Origin: Burkholderia stagnalis
GTDB lineage: Bacteria > Pseudomonadota > Gammaproteobacteria > Burkholderiales > Burkholderiaceae
Assembly: GCF_902830275.1 (NCBI RefSeq)
Contig: NZ_CADESW010000039.1
Location: forward strand, 1-37,954
DNA length: 37,954 bases
Direction: 5' to 3'
In this document: piece after piece, positions 1-8,983 of the stretch
Layout of the letters: the number at the start of each line of letters is the position of its first letter
Numbering within the stretch: position 1 is the stretch's first letter
Notes under the pieces: model-generated
Database searches by the model: none
What the model saw: only the letters and a program-made list of their open reading frames with translations
What the model was told of the DNA's origin: nothing
Position numbers and translations under genes: made by a program

Positions 1-501
1 AGCTCCGTCGCCTCGCTCTCGACCTCCACGTCGACGGGCATTTCGACGGCGACCAGCTCGATTGCCTCGCTGTCCACCTCGACCTCGACGGGTATCAGCT
101 CGCTGTCCACCGGTTTGAGCTCGACCGATAGCTCCGTTGCTTCGCTGTCGACTTCCACGTCGACGGGCATTTCGACGGCTACCAGCTCGATTGCTTCGCT
201 GTCTACCTCGACCTCGACGGGTATCAGCTCGCTGTCGACTGGTTTGAGCTCGACCGATAGCTCCGTTGCTTCGCTGTCGACTTCCACGTCGACGGGCATT
301 TCGACGGCAACTAGCTCGATCACCTCGCTGTCCACCTCGACTTCGACGGGCATTAGCTCGTTGTCGACGGGCCTGAGCTCGACCGACAGCTCCGTTGCTT
401 CGCTGTCGACCTCCACGTCGACCGGTATCTCGACGGCCACCAGCTCGATTGCTTCGCTGTCCACCTCGACCTCGACCGGCATCAGCTCGCTGTCCACTGG
501 C
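1..501 (+). repeat. 129-bp tandem repeats in the adhesin stalk
   Basis: Units begin at 115, 244 and 373 (spacing exactly 129 bp, 43 codons), and a partial unit runs off the left edge. Each encodes one copy of a Ser/Thr-rich stalk segment beginning STDSSVASLSTSTSTGIS. Copies differ mainly at synonymous positions. Because 129 is divisible by three, copy-number change would alter fibre length without breaking the frame. Confidence 0.9.
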
Positions 502-3500
502 CTGAGCACCGTCACCACGACCACCAACAACCTCGGTAGCAGCACTGCCGCGGCACTCGGCGGCGGGTCGACCTACGACCCCGCGACCGGCACGGTGTCG
601 GCGCCGTCGTACACGACGTACAACGCGAACGGCACGACGACCACCGCCAACAGCGTCGGCGCCGCGATCGACAACATCAACAGCCAGGGCATCAAGTACT
701 TCCACGCGAACTCGACCGCCGCAGACAGCCAGGCCCTTGGCACCAATTCCGTCGCGATCGGCCCGAACGCCATCGCGAACAACGTCGGCGACGTTGCACT
801 CGGTTCCGGCTCGGTGACGGCTGCCGCGAACCCGACCAGCAGCGCAACCATCGGCTCGACGGCCTACGGCACCTTCGCCGGCGCCATGCCGTCGAGCGTC
901 GTGAGCGTCGGAAGCGCTGGCGCAGAGCGTCAGGTCACCAACGTCGCGGCCGGTCAGATCACGTCTACCAGCACCGACGCGATTAACGGCAGCCAGCTCT
1001 ATGCTGTTGCGAGCACGACCGGTTCGAGCATCACGTCGCTGTCGACGTCGACCTCGACCGGCATCGGCTCGCTGTCGACCGGCCTGTCGAGCACGAACAG
1101 TACCGTTGCGTCGCTGTCCTCGACGCTGTCGTCGTCCGACAGCGCGATCGCGTCGCTTTCGACCGGTCTCTCCACGACGGACAGCAGTGTGGCTTCGCTG
1201 TCGACGTCCACGTCGACGGGCCTCTCGTCGGCCAACAGCTCGATCACGTCGCTGTCCACGTCGACTTCGACCGGCATCAGCACGGCGCAGAGCGGCGTGA
1301 ATTCGCTGTCGACCGGCTTGAGTACTGCTGTCTCTACGACCAACAATCTCGGCAACAGTACCGCTGCGGCACTCGGCGGTGGCGCAACCTACAACCCGGC
1401 GACCGGCACGATCTCCGCCCCGTCGTACACCACGTACAACGCGAACGGCACGACGACCACCGCCAACAGCGTCGGCGCCGCGATCGACAACATCAACAGC
1501 CAGGGCATCAAGTACTTCCACGCGAACTCGACCGCCGCGGACAGCCAGGCCCTTGGCACCAATTCGGTCGCGATCGGCCCGAACGCCGTCGCGAACAATG
1601 CCGGCGATGTCGCGCTCGGCAACGGGTCCGTCACCGCGGCAGCGAACCCGACGGCGAGCGCCACCATCGGCGGCACGACATACGCGTTCGCCGGGACGAA
1701 CCCGACAAGCGTCGTCAGTGTCGGCGCGGCCGGATCGGAACGTCAGATCACCAACGTCGCCGCCGGCCAGATCACGGCCACGAGCACGGACGCAATCAAC
1801 GGATCGCAGCTTTACGCAACCAATACCGCGGTCAATTCGCTGTCGACGACGGTTTCGTCTTCGTCCAGCGCGATTTCGTCGCTGTCGACCGGCATCGGCT
1901 CGCTGTCGACCGGCCTGAGCACGACCGACAGCAACGTTGCATCGCTGTCGACGTCTGCGTCGACAGGCATCAGCACGGCGCAGAGCGGTGTGAACTCGTT
2001 GTCGACGGGCCTGAGCACGACCGACAGCAGCGTGGCATCGTTGTCCACGTCGACGTCGACGGGCATCAGCACGGCGCAGAGCGGAGTGAACTCGCTGTCG
2101 ACGGGCCTGAGCACGACCGACAGCAGCGTGGCATCGTTGTCCACGTCGACGTCGACGGGCATCAGCACGGCGCAAAGCGGTGTGAACTCGTTGTCGACGG
2201 GCCTGAGCACGACCGACAGCAGCGTGGCATCGTTGTCCACGTCGACCTCGACGGGCATCAGCACGGCGCAGAGCGGAGTGAACTCGTTGTCGACGGGCCT
2301 GAGCACGACCGACAGCAGCGTGGCATCGTTGTCCACGTCGACGTCGACGGGCATCAGCACGGCGCAAAGCGGAGTGAACTCGCTGTCGACCGGTCTGAGC
2401 ACGACCAATAGCAGCGTGGCATCGCTGTCGACCTCGACCTCGACGGGGCTGTCGTCGGCGAATAGCTCGATCGCATCGCTGTCCACGTCGACCTCGACCG
2501 GCATCGGCTCGTTGTCCACCGGCTTGAGCACGACCAACAGCACCGTCGCCTCGCTGTCCACGTCGACCTCGACCGGCATCGGCTCGTTGTCCACCGGCCT
2601 GAGCACGACCGATAGCACCGTCGCCTCGCTGTCGACGTCAACGTCGAGCGGCATCGGTTCGTTGTCCACCGGCCTGTCATCGACCAACAGCACCGTCACG
2701 TCGCTGTCGACCTCGACCTCGACCGCGATCCAGGCCGCCAAGACGCACTACTACAGCGTCAACGACAACGGCACGCAGCAGGGCAACTACAACAACGACG
2801 GCGCGACGGGCATCAACGCGATCGCGAACGGCACGAACGCAACCGCATCGGGCGCGAGCAGCGTCGCGGTCGGCGACGGCGCGAATGCTTCGTCGAACGG
2901 CGCGGTCGCCATCGGCCAGAACGCTTCGGCCACCGGCGGCAAGGCCGTGTCGATCGGTGTCGCGAACACTGCCAGCGGCGACGGCGCGGTCGCGATCGGC
3001 GATCCGAACGTGGCCACCGGCACCGGCGCGGTCGCGCTCGGCGCGAACAACACGGCGACCGGCGACGGCGCACTGGCCATCGGCAACGCCAACACCGCGA
3101 CGGGCAACGGTTCGCTCGCGCTCGGCAACACGTCGACGGCAGCAGCAGCCGGCTCGCTCGCGTTCGGCTCGAACGCGGTCGCGAACAACATCAACGACGT
3201 CGCGCTCGGCTCGGGCTCGGTCACGGCCGCCGCCAACCCGATGTCGAGCACGACGATCGGCGGTGTCACGTACTTCTTCGCGGGCAGCACGCCGACGAGC
3301 GTGGTGAGCGTCGGCGCGCCGGGCGCGGAGCGCCAGATCACCAACGTCGCTGCGGGCCGCGTGTCGGCCACCAGCACGGACGCGGTCAACGGCAGCCAGC
3401 TGAATGCGACCAACATGGCCGTCAACAGCCTGTCGACCTCGACCTCGACCAGCATCGGCTCGCTGTCGACCGGCCTGAGCAGCACCAACAGCACCGTGGC

Positions 3501-4242
3501 GTCGCTGTCGACGTCGACGTCGACCAGCATCTCGTCGTTGTCTACGGGGCTGTCTTCGCTGTCGACATCGACGTCGACCGGCATGACATCGCTGTCGACG
3601 GGCCTCAGCTCGACCAACAGCACCGTCGCCTCGTTGTCCACCGGCGTGACGAACATCAACAATCAGCTGACGCAGTTGTCGACGACGATCAACAACAACA
3701 CGATCCGGACAGCCAACAACAACGGCATCGCTGCCGACATGAACGGCACCGGAACCGATGTGCCGAAGGTCACGGCCGGCTCGAATTCGGTGGCGATCGG
3801 CGCAAACTCGAACGACGGCGGCCGTTCGAACGTGGTCTCGGTCGGCAGCGACACGCAACAGCGTCAGGTCACCAACGTGGCGGCAGGTACGCAAGGTACC
3901 GATGCGGTCAACGTGAACCAGCTGACCGCGGTGCAAACGACGCTGTCGACGGCGCTGTCGGGTCAGCAGGCGCAGATCAACAGCCTCGGTTCGCAACTGC
4001 AGCAGACCGACCAGATGGCGAAGCAGGGTATCGCGGCCGTCGGTGCGATGGCGTCGATCCCGCAACTCGACCGCGACGCCAACTTCGGGATGGGGATCGG
4101 CACGTCGACCTTCCTCGGCCAGAAGGCGATGGCGGTCAACATGCAGGCGCGGATCACCGAGAACCTGAAGGCGTCGATCAACGGCGGCTTCAGTGGCGGC
4201 CAGAAGGTGATCGGCGCAGGCATGCTGTATCAGTGGAAGTAA
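1..4242 (+). CDS. Trimeric autotransporter adhesin (YadA/Hia family), 5' truncated by the window
   Basis: The frame is open from base 1, so the signal peptide and N-terminus lie upstream; 1413 residues are visible. The protein forms a homotrimeric surface fibre for adhesion. Low-complexity Ser/Thr stalk repeats (SLSTSTSTGI) alternate with YadA-type head repeats (for example NSVAIGPNA, GAVAIGQNASATGG at about 2850-3180) and neck motifs of the form RQ(V/I)TNVAAG...TDA(I/V)NGSQL at about 930-1000, 1740-1820, 3330-3400 and 3860-3920. The last 75 or so residues (from about 4010) are the membrane anchor: GIAAVGAMASIPQL, then four beta strands ending GAGMLYQWK. The anchor is intact, so a functional product is likely if the upstream part is intact. 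An OmpA-type lipoprotein gene follows 127 bp downstream. A TTG at 115 is not the real start. High confidence in family; the ligand is unknown. Confidence 0.95.
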   Translation, partial: SSVASLSTSTSTGISTATSSIASLSTSTSTGISSLSTGLSSTDSSVASLSTSTSTGISTATSSIASLSTSTSTGISSLSTGLSSTDSSVASLSTSTSTGISTATSSITSLSTSTSTGISSLSTGLSSTDSSVASLSTSTSTGISTATSSIASLSTSTSTGISSLSTGLSTVTTTTNNLGSSTAAALGGGSTYDPATGTVSAPSYTTYNANGTTTTANSVGAAIDNINSQGIKYFHANSTAADSQALGTNSVAIGPNAIANNVGDVALGSGSVTAAANPTSSATIGSTAYGTFAGAMPSSVVSVGSAGAERQVTNVAAGQITSTSTDAINGSQLYAVASTTGSSITSLSTSTSTGIGSLSTGLSSTNSTVASLSSTLSSSDSAIASLSTGLSTTDSSVASLSTSTSTGLSSANSSITSLSTSTSTGISTAQSGVNSLSTGLSTAVSTTNNLGNSTAAALGGGATYNPATGTISAPSYTTYNANGTTTTANSVGAAIDNINSQGIKYFHANSTAADSQALGTNSVAIGPNAVANNAGDVALGNGSVTAAANPTASATIGGTTYAFAGTNPTSVVSVGAAGSERQITNVAAGQITATSTDAINGSQLYATNTAVNSLSTTVSSSSSAISSLSTGIGSLSTGLSTTDSNVASLSTSASTGISTAQSGVNSLSTGLSTTDSSVASLSTSTSTGISTAQSGVNSLSTGLSTTDSSVASLSTSTSTGISTAQSGVNSLSTGLSTTDSSVASLSTSTSTGISTAQSGVNSLSTGLSTTDSSVASLSTSTSTGISTAQSGVNSLSTGLSTTNSSVASLSTSTSTGLSSANSSIASLSTSTSTGIGSLSTGLSTTNSTVASLSTSTSTGIGSLSTGLSTTDSTVASLSTSTSSGIGSLSTGLSSTNSTVTSLSTSTSTAIQAAKTHYYSVNDNGTQQGNYNNDGATGINAIANGTNATASGASSVAVGDGANASSNGAVAIGQNASATGGKAVSIGVANTASGDGAVAIGDPNVATGTGAVALGANNTATGDGALAIGNANTATGNGSLALGNTSTAAAAGSLAFGSNAVANNINDVALGSGSVTAAANPMSSTTIGGVTYFFAGSTPTSVVSVGAPGAERQITNVAAGRVSATSTDAVNGSQLNATNMAVNSLSTSTSTSIGSLSTGLSSTNSTVASLSTSTSTSISSLSTGLSSLSTSTSTGMTSLSTGLSSTNSTVASLSTGVTNINNQLTQLSTTINNNTIRTANNNGIAADMNGTGTDVPKVTAGSNSVAIGANSNDGGRSNVVSVGSDTQQRQVTNVAAGTQGTDAVNVNQLTAVQTTLSTALSGQQAQINSLGSQLQQTDQMAKQGIAAVGAMASIPQLDRDANFGMGIGTSTFLGQKAMAVNMQARITENLKASINGGFSGGQKVIGAGMLYQWK
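502..1825 (+). repeat. Duplicated head-neck module, two copies 816 bp apart
   Basis: The segment starting at 502 (LSTVTTTTNNLG, then the AALGGGSTYDPATGT head and the neck ending NGSQLYA near 1005) recurs from 1318 to about 1825 (NNLGNSTAAALGGGATYNPATGT to NGSQLYA). Equivalent positions are offset by 816 bp (272 codons). Long stretches such as the codons for TTYNANGTTTTANSVGAA are nearly identical, so this is an internal segmental duplication. Confidence 0.85.
1915..2394 (+). repeat. Five 96-bp tandem repeats in the adhesin stalk
   Basis: Units start at 1915, 2011, 2107, 2203 and 2299, each 96 bp (32 codons), and a diverging unit follows at 2395. Each encodes the stalk unit LSTTDSSVASLSTSTSTGIS plus TAQSGVNSLSTG. 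The copies are nearly identical at DNA level, which indicates recent duplication or ongoing homogenisation. Confidence 0.9.
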
Positions 4243-4369
4243 TGAGCGCCGCACGGTCCGGCTGCGTCGAAGCCGCCGGACTCGCCGCGGATACGAAAGG
4301 AAAACGAACCCCGTCCGCGTTCCGCGTGGCGGGCCTCTGCCCGGTCACGAACATTTTCAGGTCACTACC

Positions 4370-5053
4370 GTGAACAAACTGCATCTTGCCCTCACGCTAT
4401 TCGTGATGTCCCTGGCCGCATGCTCCAGCGCGTCCGGCCCGACGTTCAGCGCATCCGAACTGCAGCCGCGCGACGGCGTGCGCACGTACCAGGTCGACTG
4501 CCACGGGATCTTCTCGGGCCCGGACACCTGCATGAAGGCCGCGCGGCGCATCTGCGGCGACCAGCCGGTGCAGATCGTCGATGCCGCGAAAGCGCTGCGC
4601 AATGGCGCCGACCCGGCCACGCTCGTGTTCAAGTGCGGCGCGCCGGCAGTCGCGCAGCCGGCACCTGCATTACCGCCGGCCTCGGCGGCGGAGCCCGTTC
4701 CCGTCACACGCGTGAATCTCTCGGGCGACGCTTTGTTTGCCACCGGACAGGCCACGCTCGCTCCGAGCGCCATGGCGTCGCTCGACGCGTTGCTGAGCAA
4801 GCAGGGCGACGCGACGTTTGCACGCGTGTCGGTCACGGGATATACGGATTCGGTCGGCAGTGACGCGTACAACTTGGCGTTGTCGCAGCGTCGCGCGGAG
4901 GCGGTGGCAAGTTATCTCAGGGCGCATGGGTTGAAAGCGCGAGAAATCTCGGCGATCGGGCGCGGCGCGGCTGAACCGGCGGCATCGAACGCTACCGCTG
5001 CGGGGCGTGCGAACAACAGGCGAGTCGAGGTGCTTCTGAATGGTGACAAATAG
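4370..5053 (+). CDS. OmpA-family peptidoglycan-binding lipoprotein, likely TpgA-like partner of the adhesin
   Basis: 227 aa with a GTG start. The N-terminus is a lipoprotein signal: a hydrophobic segment, then the lipobox LAAC with Cys18. A middle domain of about 100 residues holds four cysteines (DCHGIFSGPDTCMKAARRIC, then FKCG), which could form two disulfides in the periplasm. Residues about 115-225 are an OmpA C-terminal domain with the peptidoglycan-binding signature GYTDSVGSDAYNLALSQRRA (the Asp and Arg are present) and the terminal GRANNRRVEV. Its position 127 bp after a trimeric autotransporter matches known pairs such as AtaA-TpgA of Acinetobacter, where the OmpA-domain protein ties the adhesin to peptidoglycan. 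That role is inferred from context; the domain itself is clear. Confidence 0.88.
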   Translation: MNKLHLALTLFVMSLAACSSASGPTFSASELQPRDGVRTYQVDCHGIFSGPDTCMKAARRICGDQPVQIVDAAKALRNGADPATLVFKCGAPAVAQPAPALPPASAAEPVPVTRVNLSGDALFATGQATLAPSAMASLDALLSKQGDATFARVSVTGYTDSVGSDAYNLALSQRRAEAVASYLRAHGLKAREISAIGRGAAEPAASNATAAGRANNRRVEVLLNGDK

Positions 5054-5272
5054 CGAAAGATTATCAAGGGAGGTCGGCTTGCCACCATCGGCGATTCGGC
5101 AACCTCGTGCCCCGTCGTCGACGGGCCGGCTCTTGATGGCGGGGGAGCCATTTGGCGAGTACTTCCCCTCTTTTTATTGGCGCAGATGACGAGGCGGAGT
5201 GGTGTTCGAGTGCTTCGTCATGGCGAGAAAGGATAGGTAATCACCCGTCCATGATTTTGATGAGTAACGGCC

Positions 5273-5617
5273 ATGAGCACGTACCGCGAGCTATTGAGTC
5301 AACTGGACAAGCTGAAAAAGGAAATTGAGGAGGCTCGTGAGCAAGAAGCGCAGCTCATCGCTGAGCGTGTTGCAGAACTGCTTGCGGAGAGTGGCATACC
5401 TGTTCGCGATTTCCAGCATCAGAATCGTCAGGATCGGCGCCAACGCGCACCGGTGAGGCCGAAGTATTGGGACCCGAAAACAGGTGCGACATGGTCGGGG
5501 CGTGGGCGCACACCGCGATGGCTTGTCGGTAAGGATATCGAACAGTTCAGGATTGATTGTTCTGTTGAAGAAAGGGAACGCAGCTCGGAAGAACGGGGTA
5601 CGGGGGAGCGAGCTTGA
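5273..5617 (+). CDS. H-NS family nucleoid-associated protein
   Basis: 114 aa. Residues 1-45 form an acidic/basic coiled-coil oligomerisation region (LSQLDKLKKEIEEAREQEAQ). Residues about 62-87 carry the H-NS DNA-binding signature YWDPKTGATWSGRGRTPRWL, with the loop that reads the AT-rich minor groove. The protein would silence or shape AT-rich DNA. It ends in a Glu/Arg-rich tail beyond the usual C-terminus. Burkholderia genomes carry several such paralogues, so no specific symbol is given. It sits between the adhesin/lipoprotein pair and an EAL gene; this stretch (5050-6480) is visibly less GC-rich than its surroundings. Adhesin regulation by this protein is plausible but not shown. Confidence 0.9.
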   Translation: MSTYRELLSQLDKLKKEIEEAREQEAQLIAERVAELLAESGIPVRDFQHQNRQDRRQRAPVRPKYWDPKTGATWSGRGRTPRWLVGKDIEQFRIDCSVEERERSSEERGTGERA

Positions 5618-5641
5618 AAATGAGAATGAAGAGGAGAGGTG

Positions 5642-6475
5642 ATGCGCCAGTGCCAGTGTCAGATCGAGAGAACGGGAAGGATGCAATGTGCCGACATTGA
5701 CCTCTACGATGATCTGCGTGTCGCGTTGTTGCGCAATGAGCTCTTTGTCGTATACCAGCCCATTGTCGATCTTGCATCGCACGTTGTGGTGTCGCATGAG
5801 GCGCTGGTCCGTTGGCGACATCCGACGAGAGGACTCATCATGCCCGGCTCATTCATCGAGTTGGCGGAACGCACTGGCCTGGTCCTTGCCATTACGAAAA
5901 CAGTGCTGGAAAAGGTGTGCGGCATGCTCAAGACAAGGAGCGGGCGGGGCCTCCAGGCACCCGTGTCCGTCAACCTGTCGGCTGCTTGTCTGAAGGCGGG
6001 AGGCGTGCCGGATTTGGTGTGTTCCGTCCTGGAGCGGTTTGGTGTTGCATCGAACCAGCTGATTCTGGAAATCACCGAAACAGCCATGCTGGAATCGTCC
6101 AATCATGTCGTTGACCAGATCGAGGCGCTTCGAGTGATGGGTGTCGAAATCGTCATGGATGATTTCGGTACGGGCTATTCGTCGCTTGTCAATCTGTGGC
6201 GATTTCCGATTACTGGTTTAAAGATAGATCGATCGTTTTCAGAGAATATTCCGCATGACGAGCGGATGTGCGCGATCGTCACAAGCATCATTGAAATCGC
6301 GCGAAAGCTTGAACTCTCTGTCGTCGTCGAAGGTGTCGAGAACAAACAGCAGGCACATTGGATCCGGCAGTTTCCGAACGTGTTGGCACAGGGTTATCTA
6401 TTCGGTAAGCCGAAAGACGCCGTGCCGCAATTGCCTCAGTCAGAGGTGGCCGCGCAAATTCGGACGCTCGGGTAA
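5642..6475 (+). CDS. Stand-alone EAL-domain c-di-GMP phosphodiesterase
   Basis: 277 aa. The ATG at 5642 is chosen because AGGAG at 5632-5636 sits five bases upstream; an overlapping GTG at 5639 is less well placed. One EAL domain fills the protein. The catalytic and metal-binding motifs are all visible: EALVRW, VNLSA, ITET, DDFGTGYSS, KIDRSF, VVEGVE and QGYLFGKP, so cyclic-di-GMP hydrolysis is expected. There is no sensory, GGDEF or membrane segment; control must come from expression or a partner protein. It follows the H-NS gene by 24 bp (likely co-transcribed) and precedes a response regulator by 120 bp. Proximity to the adhesin suggests a role in the attachment/motility switch (inference). 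Confidence 0.93.
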   Translation: MRQCQCQIERTGRMQCADIDLYDDLRVALLRNELFVVYQPIVDLASHVVVSHEALVRWRHPTRGLIMPGSFIELAERTGLVLAITKTVLEKVCGMLKTRSGRGLQAPVSVNLSAACLKAGGVPDLVCSVLERFGVASNQLILEITETAMLESSNHVVDQIEALRVMGVEIVMDDFGTGYSSLVNLWRFPITGLKIDRSFSENIPHDERMCAIVTSIIEIARKLELSVVVEGVENKQQAHWIRQFPNVLAQGYLFGKPKDAVPQLPQSEVAAQIRTLG

Positions 6476-6595
6476 GTGATTTGGCCGGGGTGTCCCGACG
6501 CCGTCCGTAACGTGGATGCCGACGGGCCGCGAAGTGACCGCTTCCCGCCCACCGCGCATCTCGCGTCCAAGACATCGAATCATGCAGGGGACACT

Positions 6596-7363
6596 ATGAG
6601 AATCGCCATCCTGGAGGACGACCCCGTTCAAGCGGAGTTTATCCGCCAGACACTGGTCGCGGACCGACGCACGTGCTACGTGTTCCAGAAAGGAACCGCG
6701 CTGAAGCAGCGACTCCAGCGTGACACCTTCGACTTGCTGATCCTCGACTGGTACGTGCCGGACCTGTCCGGCCAGATGCTGTTGCGCTGGGTTCGCGCCC
6801 GCAAAGCGACACATGATCTGCCGGTGCTGTTCCTCACGCATCGCGGCGACGAAGCCTCCGTCGTGGAGATCCTCGACGCAGGCGCCGACGATTACCTCGT
6901 GAAACCGGTGACTGCTGCGCTCCTGGGCGCGCGCGTCGGCGCACTTCTGCGTCGTGTCTATCCGCCCGGCGCTGATCCGATACGCCGCGAGTTCGGCCCA
7001 TATCGCTTCGACAGTGTTCACCAGCAGGCATTCGTGGGCAATGTACCCGTGAATCTCACACGGAAGGAATTCGATCTCGCGTGGGTGCTGTTCCAGAACC
7101 TCGATCGTACGCTGTCGCGCGCCTACCTCATCGACAGGGTCTGGAAGCGCGACGCGCACTTTTCGGAGCGCACCCTGGACACTCACGCGTCGATGGTTCG
7201 CACCAAACTGGCTCTACGTCCCGCGAACGGCTACCGCTTGTCGTCCATCTATGGATATGGCTACCGGCTCGAGCGGCTCGGCGACGTCGCTCGAGCGGCG
7301 AATCCCGGCCTTCCACTGGCATCTCAAGGCGCTGAATCATCCGGTGTGCGGTCCACGACGTGA
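6596..7363 (+). CDS. OmpR-family response regulator, orphan
   Basis: 255 aa. The ATG at 6596 follows AGGGGA at 6585-6590 and begins MRIAILEDDP, the normal receiver start; a longer frame from 6476 has no receiver-like sequence before this. Residues 1-120 are the receiver: acidic pair EDD, phospho-acceptor Asp in LLILDWYVPDLSG, Thr in FLTHRGDE, Lys in LVKPV. Residues about 130-235 are a winged-helix DNA-binding domain ending YGYGYRLERL. No histidine kinase gene is adjacent, so its kinase is elsewhere. It is convergent with the downstream porin gene. Confidence 0.9.
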   Translation: MRIAILEDDPVQAEFIRQTLVADRRTCYVFQKGTALKQRLQRDTFDLLILDWYVPDLSGQMLLRWVRARKATHDLPVLFLTHRGDEASVVEILDAGADDYLVKPVTAALLGARVGALLRRVYPPGADPIRREFGPYRFDSVHQQAFVGNVPVNLTRKEFDLAWVLFQNLDRTLSRAYLIDRVWKRDAHFSERTLDTHASMVRTKLALRPANGYRLSSIYGYGYRLERLGDVARAANPGLPLASQGAESSGVRSTT

Positions 7364-7492
7364 TCCGTTGCGTCGCGCTCATGCCGCACGTGCAGCAGCA
7401 TGTCTGCGCCGTACGCCATCCGATGCATCCACCTGCATCGCCTCAGGATTGCGATGGCAGCCGTCGCAATCGAGGTCTGGAAATGGTGGTCA

Positions 7493-7553
7493 CCTATCCC
7501 CTGATGTCTTGAGGCGCATCAGGGGTTGGCATCTCACCCTGCCATTGGATAGG
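7493..7553. terminator. Nested inverted repeats between convergent genes, probable bidirectional transcription barrier
   Basis: A perfect 9-bp inverted repeat, CCCCTGATG (7498-7506) and CATCAGGGG (7517-7525), has a 10-base loop. Around it lies a second repeat, CCTATCC (7493-7499) with GGATAGG (7547-7553); the two share bases, so they are alternative folds. It lies just after the porin stop and after the convergent response regulator. No T-tract follows on either strand, so classical intrinsic termination is uncertain. Confidence 0.5.
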
Positions 7554-8717
7554 TCAGAACTTGTGGCGGATGCCGACGCGGGCGACGATCTGCGAGGTGC
7601 CGGTCGAATAACCACCTGCGTTGACAACACCCACCAGGTCGTCCGTGCCGTGAGAACCCTTCTGATACACCGCCAGCGCATAGACATCGGTGCGCTTGGA
7701 CAGCCAGTAGTCCGACATCAGGCCGATGGTATGGAAGTTCCCGCCGGCTCGCTCTCCACCTGCACTAACCGTCATGCGCGTGTAGTCGTACATGGCCCCC
7801 AATGCGAGCGCCGGCGTCACAAAATACTGGACATTGGCCTCGGCGTTCAGGAAGCGTATGTACGCCATCGGGTTTTGCATCAGCGATTCGCTGGCCATCA
7901 CGCCTACCGTAGCCGGTCCACTGGCATAACTCACGCCGAGTCCGCCCGTGTGCTGATTCTTGAACGCTACGTTGACCGTTCGTCCGGTCGCGACGCTGGC
8001 GAGTGTGCTCAATTGATCGGTAAGCGGGCTGCCATCCGTCTGCGCGCCGACACTGGTGGTGTTTGCATTCTTCAGATCGAGATACGCCGCGGCCACGGTG
8101 AACGGGCCATTGGCATATCGCGCACCCAAGCTCCACGCGCGGTTGTTGGAAAACTGCGTCGAATTGCTGAAACCGTACAAGCCGCCGAACTGGAAACCGC
8201 CATAGTTCGCGCTCGTGTACTTGATCGCATTGTTGATGCGGAACGAGTTGTTCGTGTTGTCGTTGTCGAACGGATGCGAGAAGAACGACCCTCCCCAGTT
8301 GCCGTCGGCGGTCATCGGACGGAGATAGTCGACCACCGAATCGTACTGACGGCCCAACGTCACCGTGCCGGCGTTCGCCGACGACAGGCCTACGTATGCC
8401 TGGCGACCAAACATGCGACCGCCTTGACCCAAGGCGCCGTTACTGGCATTGAAGCCGTTTTCCAACTGGAAAATGGCGCTCAGGCCGCCGCCGAGATCTT
8501 CGTTGCCTTTGAGACCCCAACGGCTGGCTTGAAGCGCGCCGCTCTGCATCGCGAACAAGTGGGCTCGTGTCACGTTGCCGTTCGCATCCATCTTCCCGAT
8601 GTTGTTCGTGTAGCTCAGACCTTCGTCGATGATGCCGTACAACGTGACGGAACCTTGCGCATGTGCGATGCCGGAAAAGGCACCGAACGCAGCGACGGCA
8701 AGAAGTGGCTTCTTCAT
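7554..8717 (-). CDS. Outer-membrane porin (Gram-negative porin family, OmpC-like)
   Basis: 387 aa from ATG 8717, chosen because it begins with a clean signal peptide (MKKPLLAVAAFGAFSGIAHA, cut before QGSVTLYG); the upstream extension of this frame is not signal-like. The mature protein starts with the betaproteobacterial porin hallmark SVTLYGIIDEGL, contains RWGLKGNEDLGGGLSAIFQLE and FGRQAYVGL (strand and loop-3 region), and ends in GIRHKF, where the terminal Phe is the barrel-assembly signal. It forms a 16-stranded trimeric general diffusion channel. Many paralogues exist in Burkholderia and the solute preference cannot be read from sequence. Confidence 0.93.
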   Translation of the reverse strand: MKKPLLAVAAFGAFSGIAHAQGSVTLYGIIDEGLSYTNNIGKMDANGNVTRAHLFAMQSGALQASRWGLKGNEDLGGGLSAIFQLENGFNASNGALGQGGRMFGRQAYVGLSSANAGTVTLGRQYDSVVDYLRPMTADGNWGGSFFSHPFDNDNTNNSFRINNAIKYTSANYGGFQFGGLYGFSNSTQFSNNRAWSLGARYANGPFTVAAAYLDLKNANTTSVGAQTDGSPLTDQLSTLASVATGRTVNVAFKNQHTGGLGVSYASGPATVGVMASESLMQNPMAYIRFLNAEANVQYFVTPALALGAMYDYTRMTVSAGGERAGGNFHTIGLMSDYWLSKRTDVYALAVYQKGSHGTDDLVGVVNAGGYSTGTSQIVARVGIRHKF

Positions 8718-8983
8718 ATTTGTCGATGTCCTAACAATTTGAGTTATGAAAGGATTGCCAAGCAAATCTTGTTTTGGCGGCGCCAATCGTACCAAAGCAA
8801 ATTCCCTTGTCGAAGAGACCGTTGCTGACCCACATCGCATTGTTAAGTATCGTCAACAGCATCGGTTGGCATATTCATCGAATCATTTCTGTTGGAGAAT
8901 TGAGCCACCGAAAGTAACGCATTCGGCGCGTGATGAGCAGTTGCGAGAGGCGTCACGCGGGGTATCTCCAAAATCAATGTCAG

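Noticed and set aside
2677..4254. Long minus-strand open frame opposite the adhesin (525 codons)
   Set aside because: Arg/His-rich, no domain, no ribosome site; it is the shadow of highly repetitive, GC-rich coding DNA on the plus strand.
5111..5125. Small hairpin CCCGTC-GTC-GACGGG after the lipoprotein gene as a terminator
   Set aside because: Only a 6-bp stem with a 3-base loop and no T-tract; such repeats are common by chance at this GC content.
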